Source: Mycoplana rhizolycopersici (GTDB lineage Bacteria; Pseudomonadota; Alphaproteobacteria; Rhizobiales; Rhizobiaceae). From it: a stretch of 64,000 bases of DNA. A model generated the notes under the pieces. That model did no database searches and was not told the DNA's origin. It was given only the letters and a program-made list of their open reading frames with translations. How positions within the stretch are numbered: the stretch's first letter is position 1; each line of letters starts with the position of its first letter. Made by a program: the position numbers and the translations under genes. Location: NCBI RefSeq assembly GCF_013378445.1, contig NZ_JABXYK010000012.1:91321-155320 (forward strand), written 5' to 3'. This document shows positions 38,122 through 47,747 of the stretch, one piece after another.

Positions 38122-39432
38122 ATGAGCACCGGATTTTTCGGCGATATCGGCAAGATCAAGTACGAGGGCCCCGACAGCACCAATCCGCTCGCCTTCCGCC
38201 ACTACAACAAGGACGAGGTGGTGCTCGGCAAGCGGATGGAAGACCATCTGCGCTTCGCCGTCGCCTACTGGCACACCTTCGTCTGGCCGGGCGGTGACCC
38301 CTTCGGCGGGCAGACCTTCCTGCGCCCGTGGTTCGACGATTCAATGAAGGCTGCGAAGCTGAAGGCCGACGTCGCGTTCGAGTTCTTCCAGCTTCTCGAC
38401 GTGCCGTTCTACTGCTTCCACGACGCCGACGTCCGCCCCGAGGGCAAGACGTTCGCCGAGAACACGAAGAACCTCAACGAGATCGTCGACTACTTCGAAA
38501 AGAAGCAGGCCGAGACCGGCGTCAACCTGCTGTGGGGCACGGCCAACCTGTTCTCGAACCGCCGCTACATGGGTGGTGCCGCCACCAACCCGGATCCGGA
38601 TGTCTTCGCCTTTGGTGCTGCGACGGTGAAGACCTGCATCGACGCGACGCAGCGCCTCGGCGGGCAGAACTACGTGCTGTGGGGCGGGCGCGAGGGTTAC
38701 GAGACGCTGCTCAACACCGATATCGGTCGCGAACTCGACCAGCTCGGCCGTTTCGTCAACCTCGTGGTCGAGTACAAGCACAAGATCGGCTTCAAGGGCG
38801 CAATCCTGATCGAGCCGAAGCCGCAGGAGCCGACCAAGCACCAGTACGATTTCGACGTCGCCACCGTCTACGGCTTCCTGAAGAAGTACGGGCTGGAGAA
38901 CGAGGTCAAGGTCAACATCGAGCAGGGCCATGCGATCCTCGCCAACCACTCCTTCGAGCATGAACTGGCATTGGCGAACGCGCTCGGCATCTTCGGCTCG
39001 ATCGACATGAACCGGAACGACTACCAGTCCGGCTGGGATACCGACCAGTTCCCCAACAACGTGCCGGAAATGGCGCTGGCATTCTACCAGGTGCTTGCCG
39101 GTGGCGGCTTCACGACCGGCGGCACCAATTTCGACGCCAAGCTGCGCCGCCAGTCGATCGATCCGGAAGACCTGCTGATCGGCCACATCGGCGGCATGGA
39201 TTGCTGCGCCCGCGGCCTGAAGGCGGCGGCGAAGATGCTGGAGGACAAGGCCCTGTCGAAGCCGCTCGACGAGCGCTATGCCGGCTGGAACGGTGCCGAG
39301 GCGAAGAAGATGCTTTCCGGCGGCACTTCGCTGGAAGAGATCGCCGCACGGGTGGAGCGCGAGAACGTCAATCCCGAGCCGAAGTCCGGTCGCCAGGAAT
39401 ATCTGGAGAACGTGGTCAACCGCTACGTCTGA
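38122..39432 (+). CDS. xylA: Xylose isomerase
   Basis: A 436-residue class II xylose isomerase. Catalytic His100 and Asp103 lie in [10 protein letters not shown]; metal-ligand segments follow, including [18 protein letters not shown] and the histidine in [18 protein letters not shown] strong ribosome site AAGGAGGAAA precedes the ATG. It interconverts D-xylose and D-xylulose with two Mg or Mn ions. No xylose-specific transporter lies in the operon; the nearest sugar importer is at 41-44.7 kb. Confidence 0.95.
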   Translation: MSTGFFGDIGKIKYEGPDSTNPLAFRHYNKDEVVLGKRMEDHLRFAVAYWHTFVWPGGDPFGGQTFLRPWFDDSMKAAKLKADVAFEFFQLLDVPFYCFHDADVRPEGKTFAENTKNLNEIVDYFEKKQAETGVNLLWGTANLFSNRRYMGGAATNPDPDVFAFGAATVKTCIDATQRLGGQNYVLWGGREGYETLLNTDIGRELDQLGRFVNLVVEYKHKIGFKGAILIEPKPQEPTKHQYDFDVATVYGFLKKYGLENEVKVNIEQGHAILANHSFEHELALANALGIFGSIDMNRNDYQSGWDTDQFPNNVPEMALAFYQVLAGGGFTTGGTNFDAKLRRQSIDPEDLLIGHIGGMDCCARGLKAAAKMLEDKALSKPLDERYAGWNGAEAKKMLSGGTSLEEIAARVERENVNPEPKSGRQEYLENVVNRYV

Positions 39433-39454
39433 GGCGCCACAAAGGACATGAACT

Positions 39455-39478
39455 GCCGCGGCGCGACAGCGCCGCGGC
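39455..39478 (+). terminator. Hairpin after xylA
   Basis: A perfect 10-bp stem GCCGCGGCGC / GCGCCGCGGC with a GACA loop, 23 bp past the xylA stop. No T-run follows, so it may be a message-end stabiliser or a factor-dependent terminator. Confidence 0.5.
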
Positions 39479-39617
39479 TGCATCGCCGTCGTTTTCGTCG
39501 CTTGGGGGCCGGGAACCCGGTGTCGCGCCACCGTCTCGCGATATCTGTGCTGCCCAGAGTTGAACGGCAAGCCGACCGCCCTACTCTCATGAAGGCAGTG
39601 CAAGCCAGGAGGGCACA

Positions 39618-39869
39618 ATGGAAAACGCAGGCATCGGCTGGATCGCAGCCATCATCATCGGGGGGATCGCCGGCTGGCTCGCCGAGAGATTCATGAAGTC
39701 CGACATGGGCGTGCTCATGAACATTGTCTTGGGGATCGTCGGCGCCTTCGTCGCCAATCTCATCCTTAGCCTGGTCGGCGTGTCCCTTGGGGGCTGGCTC
39801 GGCTACATGATCGCCGGCTTCATCGGCGCCTGCATCCTCATTGCCGTCGCCAGGGCAATCAGGCGATAG
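39618..39869 (+). CDS. GlsB/YeaQ/YmgE family small membrane protein
   Basis: An 83-residue protein of the transglycosylase-associated (GlsB/YeaQ/YmgE) family with three hydrophobic spans. Recognisable segments are IGGIAGWLAERFMK, IVLGIVGAFVANLILSLVGV and GYMIAGFIGACILIAVARAIRR. AGGAGGG precedes the ATG by eight bases. These inner-membrane proteins are stress-associated and of unclear function. It is a monocistronic unit between xylA and the convergent LacI gene. Confidence 0.88.
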   Translation: MENAGIGWIAAIIIGGIAGWLAERFMKSDMGVLMNIVLGIVGAFVANLILSLVGVSLGGWLGYMIAGFIGACILIAVARAIRR

Positions 39870-39928
39870 GTGTGCAAGGGGGGCGGGACACGGCGTTCCG
39901 CCCCTGCCACCATTGTCTTTCGCCTAAA

Positions 39929-40948
39929 TCAGCGCTTGCCCGGCATGGTGACCGAGCCGCGCACCACGAGATCGGGCATGATCAGCACCTCGCGCTGTTC
40001 GGTCAGCGGTTGCGTCAGGTTTTCCAGCAACAGCGCCATCGCCTGCCTGCCGATCGCAGAGCGGGGCTGGCGAACGGTGGTGAGCGCCGGCGTCATGTAG
40101 GTGGCTTGCGGCACGTCGTCGAAGCCGATCACGGAGAAATCGCGCGGAAGATCGTAGCCGCGCGCGGCGAGGCCGTTCATCACGCCGATGGCGGTGGCGT
40201 CATTGACGCACATGAAGGCGGTCGGCAGCGTGTCGCGCATGAACAGCTGCTCCACCGCGAGCCGCCCGCTTTCGATCGTCCCCTCGCCATCGACCACCAG
40301 CCGCTGTGCCGGGGCGATGCGGGCGGCGTCTAGGGCGAGGTCGTAACCCTTGCGGCGGCGCAGATGGCCGAGCCGCGTCTTGCTGTCGCCGATGAAGGCG
40401 ATCGAGCGATGGCCGGACGCCAGCAGGTATTCGGCGGCCTTGCGGGCGCCGGCCGTGTCGTCGACACCGACATAGGGAACCCTGCTGCCGAAGACGGGCT
40501 CGAACACGGCAACCGTCGGCGGCAGGCGCTGCGTCATCTCCTGATGGCCGAAGGGCTCGTGGCCGGTGAACAGCAGCAGTCCGTCGGCCTGGTTTGAATT
40601 CAGGAACTTCAGATATTCGAGGCCGCGTTCGGGGTCGTTCTGGGTATGGCCGATGAGCACGCCGTAGCCGTGCGCGCGCGCCTCGTTCTCCAGCCCGATC
40701 AGGATTGATGAGAAATTGGGGTCGCCGATATCGGGGGCCAGTACCAGGATCATGTTGGAACGGCCCATGCGCAGGGAGCGCGCCATGGCGTTTGTCGTGT
40801 AGCCGGTGATCGCGATCGCCTGATTGACGCGCTGGCGGGTGGATTTGGCGACCTTCTCGGGATTGTGAATTGCGCGGCTCACGGTCGCAATGGACACTTC
40901 CGCAAGGCGGGCAACATCTTCGATCGTGGCTGGCGCTTGGGTCGACAC
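39929..40948 (-). CDS. LacI family regulator of the RbsABC-type transporter
   Basis: A 339-residue LacI/GalR protein with HTH ATIEDVARLAEVSIATVSRAI close to the N-terminus. The start is uncertain: GTG at 40948 gives the usual short lead, while GTG at 40984 adds twelve residues; neither has a good ribosome site. It diverges from the ABC transporter at 41121, with two mirror-image operators between them. Its ligand is presumably the transported sugar. Confidence 0.87.
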   Translation of the reverse strand: MSTQAPATIEDVARLAEVSIATVSRAIHNPEKVAKSTRQRVNQAIAITGYTTNAMARSLRMGRSNMILVLAPDIGDPNFSSILIGLENEARAHGYGVLIGHTQNDPERGLEYLKFLNSNQADGLLLFTGHEPFGHQEMTQRLPPTVAVFEPVFGSRVPYVGVDDTAGARKAAEYLLASGHRSIAFIGDSKTRLGHLRRRKGYDLALDAARIAPAQRLVVDGEGTIESGRLAVEQLFMRDTLPTAFMCVNDATAIGVMNGLAARGYDLPRDFSVIGFDDVPQATYMTPALTTVRQPRSAIGRQAMALLLENLTQPLTEQREVLIMPDLVVRGSVTMPGKR

Positions 40949-41048
40949 GGGTACCGATTGCCATTGGAGGGGAATCGGGCGCACCCTAAAGGCAAAGTTG
41001 CGCCTGCGAAAGCGGGCGGCGTCCCCAAAATCCCCAGATGCGATGCAA

Positions 41049-41062
41049 TGTAAACCTTTACA
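41049..41062. promoter_or_regulatory. LacI-type operator A of the transporter/regulator pair
   Basis: TGTAAACCTTTACA, with 6-bp arms TGTAAA/TTTACA and a CC centre. It is the exact reverse complement of operator B, 21 bp away. Confidence 0.85.
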
Positions 41063-41069
41063 TCATCTG

Positions 41070-41083
41070 TGTAAAGGTTTACA
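41070..41083. promoter_or_regulatory. LacI-type operator B of the transporter/regulator pair
   Basis: TGTAAAGGTTTACA, the mirror copy of operator A. The centre-to-centre distance is 21 bp, exactly two helical turns, favouring side-by-side binding of two dimers. It ends 37 bp before the ATPase ATG. Confidence 0.85.
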
Positions 41084-41120
41084 CAGTGCGTCAAGTGGTG
41101 GGAGCCACGGGGAGGGAATC

Positions 41121-42647
41121 ATGGTGACAGCAGGGGACGGGGCACGCGTGCCGGTGCTCGCGGCCGAGCGTATATCGAAGGCGTTCGGCGAGGTGCAGGT
41201 GCTGTTCAGCGTCGAGCTCGACGTCTTGCCCGGCGAGGTTCATGCGCTCGTCGGCGAGAACGGTGCCGGCAAGTCCACCTTCATCAAGATCCTGTCCGGC
41301 TTCGAGGTTCCGACCTCGGGACGCATCCTGCTCGACGGCGAACCGGTGTCGCTGCCGGCCAACAGTGCGGCCGAAGCGCTCGGCATCGTCATGATCCACC
41401 AGGAATTCAACCTTGCCGAACATCTGACCGTCACCGAAAGCCTGTTTCTCGGCCGCGAGATCTGCCGGTTCGGCGTTCTGGACCGCAGGGCGATGCGGGC
41501 GGAGACGCGCCGCGTGCTCGACATGCTGGGATCGCATGTCGACGAGAACGCGCTGATCAGTTCGCTCGCGGTCGCCGACAAGCAGATGGTGGAGATCGCC
41601 AAGGCGATCAGCCGCGAGGCGCGCGTGATTTTCATGGACGAGCCGACCGCGGTGCTGTCGCGCGAGGAAACGGACGTGCTTTTCGGCCAGGTGCGCAAGC
41701 TGAAGGCGAAGGGGACGAGCTTCGTCTTCGTGTCGCACAAGCTGGACGAGGTGATGGAGATCAGCGACCGGGTCACCGTGCTGCGCGACGGCCAATGGAT
41801 CAAGACCGCCCCGACCTCGCTGCTCGACGGCGAGGCGATCGCCCAGCTGATGGTCGGCCGCGAACTGTCGAGCCTCTACCCCTCCAAGCACGAGCCGAAC
41901 GTCGACGAGCAGATCGTGCTTTCGGTGCGCGGCCTCTCCACCGGCTATGTGCGCGACGTCAGCTTCGATCTGCGCAAGGGCGAGGTGCTCGGCTTCTCCG
42001 GCCTGATCGGTTCGGGCCGCACGGAACTGATGGAAGCGATTGCGGGGCTGCGTTTGCGCACTGCCGGCGACGTTGAAATCCGGGGCAACGCGCTGCCTGC
42101 GCATGATTTCCGCGAGGCGACCGCGCGCGGGCTCGCCTACATGACCAAGGACCGCAAGGGCCGCGGGCTCCTGCTCGACGAGGGCATGACGTCGAACCTC
42201 ACCCTCCAGTCGATCGGCCAGCATGTCCGGCACGGCTATCTCGATCCGTCGAGCGAGGCCAAGGCGATGGCGCGCGCCAAGCGCCGCTTCGATATCCGCG
42301 TGCGCGACGATCGTGTCCGGGTCGGGCGCATGTCCGGCGGCAATCAGCAGAAGCTGCTTCTCGCCAAGATCATGGAGACCGAGCCGCAGATCGTCATCAT
42401 CGACGAGCCGACGCGCGGCATCGACGTCGGCACGAAGCAGCAGATCTATCACTTCATCGCAGCGCTCGCCCGCGAGGGGCGCTCCATCATCGTCGTCTCC
42501 TCCGAACTGCCGGAGGTGATCGGCCTGTGCACGCGGGTTGCGGTGATGCGGGAGGGGCATCTGGTCGGCATGCTCGAGGGCGAGGAGATCTCCGAGCAGA
42601 TGATCATGCGCTACGCGGCCGGGCTGCGGCGCCAGACGGCGGGCTGA
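41121..42647 (+). CDS. Sugar ABC transporter ATP-binding protein (RbsA type, two ATPase domains)
   Basis: A 508-residue CUT2-family ATPase with two fused nucleotide-binding domains. The first has Walker A GENGAGKST (45-53) and Walker B VIFMDEPTAVLS. The second has the degenerate Walker A FSGLIGSGRTEL usual in RbsA, the signature MSGGNQQK and Walker B VIIDEPTRGID. GGGAGGGAATC precedes the ATG at 41121. It works with the permease and binding protein encoded next. Pentose, ribose-like or cyclitol sugars are typical of the class. Confidence 0.92.
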   Translation: MVTAGDGARVPVLAAERISKAFGEVQVLFSVELDVLPGEVHALVGENGAGKSTFIKILSGFEVPTSGRILLDGEPVSLPANSAAEALGIVMIHQEFNLAEHLTVTESLFLGREICRFGVLDRRAMRAETRRVLDMLGSHVDENALISSLAVADKQMVEIAKAISREARVIFMDEPTAVLSREETDVLFGQVRKLKAKGTSFVFVSHKLDEVMEISDRVTVLRDGQWIKTAPTSLLDGEAIAQLMVGRELSSLYPSKHEPNVDEQIVLSVRGLSTGYVRDVSFDLRKGEVLGFSGLIGSGRTELMEAIAGLRLRTAGDVEIRGNALPAHDFREATARGLAYMTKDRKGRGLLLDEGMTSNLTLQSIGQHVRHGYLDPSSEAKAMARAKRRFDIRVRDDRVRVGRMSGGNQQKLLLAKIMETEPQIVIIDEPTRGIDVGTKQQIYHFIAALAREGRSIIVVSSELPEVIGLCTRVAVMREGHLVGMLEGEEISEQMIMRYAAGLRRQTAG

Positions 42648-42716
42648 GAACAGGCGCATTCGCGCCCATGGCATCAAGGATGGAAGGGCCGCAAAGGTCC
42701 CATCGGGAGGGTTCAA

Positions 42717-43733
42717 GTGGAAATGAGCACCAACAGCGAAATCGAGGAGCGCGTGCCGCGGCGGCGCACCTGGCGGGATGTCGACCTGAGGGCCGTTGCT
42801 CCCTTTGCGGCGCTCGTCCTGCTGCTCATCATCGGCGCGCTCGTCAATCCGAACTTCATCGGCCTGACCAACCTGGCCAATGTCGCCACCCGCAGTGCCT
42901 TCATCGCCATCATCGCCGTCGGCGCCACCTTCGTGATCTCGTCCGGCGATCTCGATCTTTCGGTCGGCTCCATGGTCGCCTTCGTGGCGAGCCTGATGAT
43001 CCTGTTCATGAACTCCGGCGCGATCGCCGACCCGTCGCTGATGCTGGTTGCGGCGATGGTGCTGGCCGTCGTCATCGGCAGCGCCTGCGGCCTCGCAAAC
43101 GGCCTGATCACCACGGTCGGGCGGATCGAGCCTTTCATTGCCACGCTCGGCACCATGGGCATCTACCGTGGCCTGACCACCTGGCTGTCGCAGGGCGGTG
43201 CGATCACGCTGAACTCGCCCGATCTGCAGGCGATGTACCGGCCGGCCTATTTCGGCACCGTCCTCGGCGTGCCGGTGCCGATCCTCGTCATCCTCCTCGT
43301 CACCGCGATTGCCGCCTTTGTGCTCTACCGCACGCGCTATGGCCGCCATGTGGTCGCCGTGGGATCCAGCCGCGAGGTGGCCCGCTATTCCGGCGTCGCC
43401 GTCGACCGCGTGCGCACGATCGCCTTTGTCATCCAGGGCCTGTGCGTTGCCGTCGCCGTCCTGCTCTACGTGCCGCGTCTCGGCTCGACCTCGGCCACGA
43501 CCGGCATTCTCTGGGAGCTGCAGGCGATCACGGCCGTCGTCGTCGGCGGCACGGCGCTGAAGGGGGGTGCCGGCCGGGTGTGGGGCACGATCTGCGGCGC
43601 CTTCATCCTCGAACTGGTCGGCAACATCATGCTGCTGTCCAATTTCATCAGCGAATACCTGATCGGCGCCATCCAGGGGTCGATCATCATCATTGCGATG
43701 CTCGTCCAGCGCTCGCTGACGCGCAAATCGTGA
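42717..43733 (+). CDS. Sugar ABC transporter permease (RbsC type)
   Basis: A 338-residue CUT2 permease with about eight to ten hydrophobic spans. Family segments are AVGATFVISSGDLDLSVGSMVAF near 70-90, NGLITTVGRIEPFIATLGTMGIYRGL near 124-150, and the late GGTALKGGAGRVWGTICGAFIL. The GTG at 42717 lies six bases after GGGAGG and is favoured; an ATG at 42723 is in frame. The 69-bp gap from the ATPase gene has no terminator. Confidence 0.91.
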   Translation: MEMSTNSEIEERVPRRRTWRDVDLRAVAPFAALVLLLIIGALVNPNFIGLTNLANVATRSAFIAIIAVGATFVISSGDLDLSVGSMVAFVASLMILFMNSGAIADPSLMLVAAMVLAVVIGSACGLANGLITTVGRIEPFIATLGTMGIYRGLTTWLSQGGAITLNSPDLQAMYRPAYFGTVLGVPVPILVILLVTAIAAFVLYRTRYGRHVVAVGSSREVARYSGVAVDRVRTIAFVIQGLCVAVAVLLYVPRLGSTSATTGILWELQAITAVVVGGTALKGGAGRVWGTICGAFILELVGNIMLLSNFISEYLIGAIQGSIIIIAMLVQRSLTRKS

Positions 43734-43801
43734 ACCGGCCGGGCTCCTGGGGGCAGCCCGTTCCTTGATCGACAGACCCCCGCACCTTGGGAGGAGAAAG
43801 C

Positions 43802-44746
43802 ATGCAGAAGAGACTGATGGGGCTCGCCGTCGCCGCGACGATGGTGTTGGGCACTGCCCATGCCCAGGAAACGAAGACGATCGGCGTCTCGATCCCGGCT
43901 GCCGACCACGGCTGGACCGCCGGCGTCGTCTACCACGCCAACCGCGTCGCCGAGCTGCTGATGAAGGAGCATCCGGGCCTGAACGTCATCGTCAAGACTT
44001 CGCCCGATCCGGCAACGCAGGCCAACGCCGTGCAGGACCTCGAGATCCAGGGTATCGACGCGCTCGTCATCCTGCCGACCGATCCGGATCCGCTTGTCAA
44101 CGCGATCAAGGAAGTCAAGGGCAAGGGCACGTTCGTGTCGATCGTCGACCGCGCACCGTCCGTCAATGACAACTCGGTCCGCGACCTGTACGTGGCCGGC
44201 AACAATCCGGCGCTCGGTGAAGTGGCGGGCAAGTACATCGCCGAAAACACGCCTGACGCCGAAGTCGTCGTCATCCGCGGCCTGCCGATCCCGATCGACC
44301 AGCAGCGCCAGGACGGCTTCGACAAGGGCATCGCCGGCTCCAACGTCAAGGTTCTCGACCGCCAGTTCGGCAACTGGAACCGCGACGACGCCTTCAAGGT
44401 CATGCAGGACTACCTGACCAAGTACCCGAAGATCGACGTGGTCTGGTGCCAGGACGACGACATGGCCGTCGGCGTGCTGCAGGCGATCGAGCAGGCCGGC
44501 CGCACCGACATCAAGTATGTCATCGGCGGCGCAGGCTCCAAGGACATGATCAAGAAGGTCATGGACGGCGACAAGATGATCCCCGTCAACGTGCTCTACC
44601 CGCCGTCGATGGTCGGCACCGCGATGGAACTGACGGCGGCTGCGATCTACGACAGCGTTCCCGTCCATGGCACCTACACGCTGGACGCCACGCTGATCAC
44701 GCCTGAGAACGCGAAGAACTACCACTTCCCGGATTCGCCGTTCTGA
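43802..44746 (+). CDS. Periplasmic sugar-binding protein (RbsB type)
   Basis: A 314-residue periplasmic-binding protein of the ribose/galactose class. The signal peptide MQKRLMGLAVAATMVLGTAHA ends near residue 21. The mature N-terminus KTIGVSIPAADHGWTAGVVYHANR is typical of type I binding folds. GGGAGGAGAAAGC precedes the ATG. A terminator follows the gene, so the three transport genes form a closed unit. The ligand is unknown; the next operon (sugar isomerase and Gfo/Idh) suggests an unusual sugar or cyclitol. Confidence 0.9.
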   Translation: MQKRLMGLAVAATMVLGTAHAQETKTIGVSIPAADHGWTAGVVYHANRVAELLMKEHPGLNVIVKTSPDPATQANAVQDLEIQGIDALVILPTDPDPLVNAIKEVKGKGTFVSIVDRAPSVNDNSVRDLYVAGNNPALGEVAGKYIAENTPDAEVVVIRGLPIPIDQQRQDGFDKGIAGSNVKVLDRQFGNWNRDDAFKVMQDYLTKYPKIDVVWCQDDDMAVGVLQAIEQAGRTDIKYVIGGAGSKDMIKKVMDGDKMIPVNVLYPPSMVGTAMELTAAAIYDSVPVHGTYTLDATLITPENAKNYHFPDSPF

Positions 44747-44761
44747 TCGGAACGTCAGTTC

Positions 44762-44792
44762 CCGCCGGGCCAGTTCCTGGTCCGGCGGTTTT
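44762..44792 (+). terminator. Rho-independent terminator of the ABC transporter operon
   Basis: Stem CCGCCGG / CCGGCGG with additional CCA/TGG pairing and TTTT at 44789-44792, 16 bp past the binding-protein stop. Confidence 0.85.
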
Positions 44793-44869
44793 GGCATGCC
44801 GGAATTTTCAGCCTTGCCTGACCGTGCCACGTTGCCCCACGGTACAATTCCCGCTAGCGTCCGGCACGG

Positions 44870-44883
44870 CTGCAACGTTGCAG
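44870..44883 (+). promoter_or_regulatory. 14-bp palindrome CTGCAACGTTGCAG upstream of the isomerase operon
   Basis: A perfect 14-bp palindrome centred on CG, 90 bp upstream of the sugar isomerase ATG. The identical 14-mer forms the centre of the 48-bp palindrome at 50904-50951. Only these two copies were noticed in the window. Confidence 0.75.
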
Positions 44884-44972
44884 GTCCGGTCCCGCTTGCG
44901 CAATTTCGCGCGGGGACGGCATATTCGAGGAGCGCGGCCGCAGAGCTGCGCATGCGTTGGGAGGAAGACTCT

Positions 44973-46025
44973 ATGAAGACGATCAAGGGCCCGGCCCTGT
45001 TCCTGGCACAGTTCGCCGGCGATGCGGCCCCGTTTAATTCCTGGGATTCGATCACCAAATGGGCGGCTGACATCGGCTACAAGGGCGTGCAGGTGCCAAG
45101 CTGGGACGGCCGCCTGATCGACCTGAAGAAGGCGGCCGAATCGAAGGCCTATTGCGATGATTTCGCCGGCAAGGCGCGCGAGAACGGGGTCGAGGTCACC
45201 GAGCTCTCCACCCATCTGCAGGGCCAGCTCGTGGCGGTGCATCCCGCCTATGACGAAGCCTTCGACGGCTTTGCGGCTCCTGAGGTGCGCGGCAATCCGA
45301 AGGCGCGGCAGGAGTGGGCGGTCGAACAGGTGAAGCTGGCGCTGACGGCCTCGAAGAACCTCGGGCTGAATGCGATGGCGAGTTTCTCCGGTGCGCTCGC
45401 CTGGCCGTTCGTCTATCCCTGGCCGCAGCGTCCGGCCGGCCTCGTGGAGACCGCCTTCGACGAACTCGCCCGCCGGTGGAAGCCGCTGCTCGACCATGCC
45501 GATGATTGCGGCGTCGATGTCTGCTACGAGATTCATCCCGGCGAGGACCTTCACGACGGCATTACCTACGAGATGTTTTTGGAGCGCACCGGCAACCATG
45601 CCCGCGCCTGCATGCTCTACGATCCCTCGCACTACGTGCTGCAGTGCCTCGATTATCTCGACAACATTGACATCTACAAGGACCGGATCCGGATGTTCCA
45701 CGTCAAGGACGCGGAATTCAACCCGACCGGCCGGCAGGGCGTGTATGGCGGCTACCAGGGCTGGGTGAACCGGGCCGGGCGCTTCCGTTCGCTCGGCGAC
45801 GGCCAGGTGGATTTCGGCGCGGTGTTCTCCAAGATGGCGGCAAACGACTTTGCCGGCTGGGCCGTCGTCGAATGGGAGTGTGCGCTGAAGCATCCCGAAG
45901 ACGGCGCGCGCGAGGGTGCGGAGTTCGTCAAGCACCACATCATCCGCGTCACCGAAAAGGCCTTCGACGATTTCGCCGGCGCCGGCACCGACGAGGCGGC
46001 CAACCGGCGGATGCTGGGGATTTAG
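44973..46025 (+). CDS. Sugar phosphate isomerase/epimerase family protein (AP endonuclease 2 TIM barrel)
   Basis: A 350-residue xylose-isomerase-like TIM-barrel protein. Likely metal ligands are Glu and His in CYEIHPGEDLHD, Asp/His in LYDPSHYVLQ, His in RMFHVKDAEF and Glu in WAVVEWECALKHP. A strong ribosome site GGGAGGAAG precedes the ATG at 44973. It pairs with the Gfo/Idh gene 172 bp downstream. Such pairs act in inositol or rhizopine catabolism (MocC/MocA, IolE/IolG types) and in oxidative breakdown of glycosides through 3-keto sugars. Its own substrate is unknown. Confidence 0.85.
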   Translation: MKTIKGPALFLAQFAGDAAPFNSWDSITKWAADIGYKGVQVPSWDGRLIDLKKAAESKAYCDDFAGKARENGVEVTELSTHLQGQLVAVHPAYDEAFDGFAAPEVRGNPKARQEWAVEQVKLALTASKNLGLNAMASFSGALAWPFVYPWPQRPAGLVETAFDELARRWKPLLDHADDCGVDVCYEIHPGEDLHDGITYEMFLERTGNHARACMLYDPSHYVLQCLDYLDNIDIYKDRIRMFHVKDAEFNPTGRQGVYGGYQGWVNRAGRFRSLGDGQVDFGAVFSKMAANDFAGWAVVEWECALKHPEDGAREGAEFVKHHIIRVTEKAFDDFAGAGTDEAANRRMLGI

Positions 46026-46040
46026 ACGCGGCATTTAGTT

Positions 46041-46168
46041 ACCCCTCCCCAACTCCTCCCCACAAGGGGGAGGGGTTCGACCCGGTCGCGCCCCTTTGCG
46101 GCATAGTGGAGCGAGGCATTGCCACAGTCTTCTCCCCCTTGTGGGGGGTACCCGGCAGGGCAGAGGGG
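46041..46168. repeat. Mirrored GC-rich repeat pair between isomerase and oxidoreductase genes
   Basis: CTCCTCCCCACAAGGGGGAG near 46053 and TTCTCCCCCTTGTGGGGGGT near 46132 are each palindromic and mirror one another across about 60 bp. They fill the 172-bp spacer of an otherwise simple operon, as in the other intergenic repeats here. Confidence 0.65.
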
Positions 46169-46197
46169 TTTGAAACGCACATTTCAGGAGGACACAC

Positions 46198-47382
46198 ATG
46201 GCAATCGAAGGAAGCAGCACCGAGGCACGTCAACCGCGGATCCGGCTCGGCATGGTGGGCGGCGGGGCCGGCGCCTTCATCGGCGCGGTGCACCGCATCG
46301 CCGCCCGCCTGGACGACCAATATGAACTCGTGGCCGGCGCCCTGTCGTCGACGCCGGAGAAATCGGTCGCATCGGGGCGCGAACTCGGGCTTGACCCGCA
46401 GCGCTGCTATGGCAGTTTCAAGGAGATGGCGATCCGCGAGGCGAAGCTGAAGAACGGCATCGAGGCCGTCGCCATCGTCACGCCGAACCACGTGCATTTC
46501 GAGGCGGCCCGGGAATTCCTCAAGCGCGGCATCCACGTCATCTGCGACAAGCCGCTGACCTCGACGCTTTCCGACGCAAGAAAGCTGAAGAAGCTCGCCG
46601 AGGAGAGCGAGGCGCTGTTCGTGCTGACGCACAACTATACCGGCTATCCGATGGTCCGCCAGGCGCGCGAAATGGTCGCCAATGGCGAGCTCGGCACGAT
46701 CCGGCTGGTGCAGATGGAATATCCGCAGGACTGGCTGACGGAGGCCGTCGAGCAGACGGGCTCCAAGCAGGCCGAATGGCGCACCGATCCGGCCCGTTCC
46801 GGCGCCGGCGGCTCCACCGGCGACATCGGGACGCACGCCTACAATCTCGGCTGCTTCGTCTCGGGGCTGGAGCTGGAGGAGCTTTCCGCCGATCTCGACA
46901 GCTTCGTGCCGGGCCGCAAGCTCGACGACAACGCGCACGTCCTGATGCGCTTCAAGGAGAAGGACGGCGCGCGCGCCAAGGGCATGCTCTGGTGCAGCCA
47001 GGTGGCGCCCGGCCACGAGAACGGCCTGAAGGTTCGCGTCTACGGGACGAAGGGCGGCATCGAGTGGGTGCAGGCCGATCCGAACTATCTCTGGTACACG
47101 CCGTTCGGCGAGCCGAAGCGTCTCATCACCCGCAACGGTGCCGGGGCAGGCGCCGCCGCCGCCCGCGTCAGCCGCGTCCCTTCCGGCCATCCGGAGGGCT
47201 ATCTCGAAGGGTTCGCCAACATCTACACCGAAGCCGCCCGTGCGATCTTCGCAAAGCGCAGCGGCCAAAAGGTCGATCCGGCCGTCCTCTACCCGACCGT
47301 CGATGACGGGCTGAAGGGCATGGTCTTCGTCGACGCCTGCGTGCAGTCTTCGAAAAAGAACGGGGCCTGGGTTAAGGTCTGA
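46198..47382 (+). CDS. Gfo/Idh/MocA family oxidoreductase
   Basis: A 394-residue NAD(P)-dependent dehydrogenase. The Rossmann motif [12 protein letters not shown] is near residues 18-29 and the conserved CDKPLTSTL motif near 120. The substrate-side motif [20 protein letters not shown] near 200-220 contains the expected Asp and His. AGGAGGACACAC precedes the ATG. It is a longer subtype than the Gfo/Idh at 12.4 kb. It is probably co-expressed with the isomerase upstream and acts on the same sugar, most likely oxidising a ring hydroxyl (inference). Confidence 0.9.
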   Translation: MAIEGSSTEARQPRIRLGMVGGGAGAFIGAVHRIAARLDDQYELVAGALSSTPEKSVASGRELGLDPQRCYGSFKEMAIREAKLKNGIEAVAIVTPNHVHFEAAREFLKRGIHVICDKPLTSTLSDARKLKKLAEESEALFVLTHNYTGYPMVRQAREMVANGELGTIRLVQMEYPQDWLTEAVEQTGSKQAEWRTDPARSGAGGSTGDIGTHAYNLGCFVSGLELEELSADLDSFVPGRKLDDNAHVLMRFKEKDGARAKGMLWCSQVAPGHENGLKVRVYGTKGGIEWVQADPNYLWYTPFGEPKRLITRNGAGAGAAAARVSRVPSGHPEGYLEGFANIYTEAARAIFAKRSGQKVDPAVLYPTVDDGLKGMVFVDACVQSSKKNGAWVKV

Positions 47383-47433
47383 TCCGTCTCTCCAGGCCGG
47401 TTCCGGCGGACGACAGCACAGGGCCTTTCAGCC

Positions 47434-47463
47434 GGAGGCGCAGTTTTCGCTGCGCCTCCTTTT
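47434..47463 (+). terminator. Rho-independent terminator of the isomerase / Gfo-Idh operon
   Basis: A perfect 10-bp stem GGAGGCGCAG / CTGCGCCTCC with a six-base loop, followed by TTTT. Confidence 0.9.
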
Positions 47464-47747
47464 CACCTTATCCGGCCTCGGGCCGCATCAGAGGTGAGGC
47501 GAAGCAGGCGGCGGCACACGCCGAAATGTATTTCATTGTTCACTAATATTGCTTCCGGTGGTACTTTGCTGCCGGGATATGTCCTGCCGTCTCGATTTTG
47601 GAAGCTCTGAAACTTTCGGAAAAGCATCAAGTGCGATTGCCGCATGCCGGATGGCTGCGGGGTCGGCCGCGATGCGTTGCAGGCATTGATAGCAGTCAAT
47701 CAATCTTGTGCAGCCGATCGAAGGCTGCCTTCGATGGGGGATTGGCA
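47464..47747. other. Intergenic region upstream of the arylsulfatase gene
   Basis: These 284 bp lie between the terminator and the sulfatase start. They include an AT-richer patch around 47520-47555 (TTTCATTGTTCACTAATATT) that could hold a promoter. I see no gene, clear palindrome or repeat. The sulfatase frame stays open through part of it but without a ribosome site. Confidence 0.4.

Noticed and set aside
41091..43349. 752-codon minus-strand open frame over the RbsA/RbsC genes
   Set aside because: Produced by GC-rich codon bias opposite real genes; His/Arg/Asp-rich and featureless.
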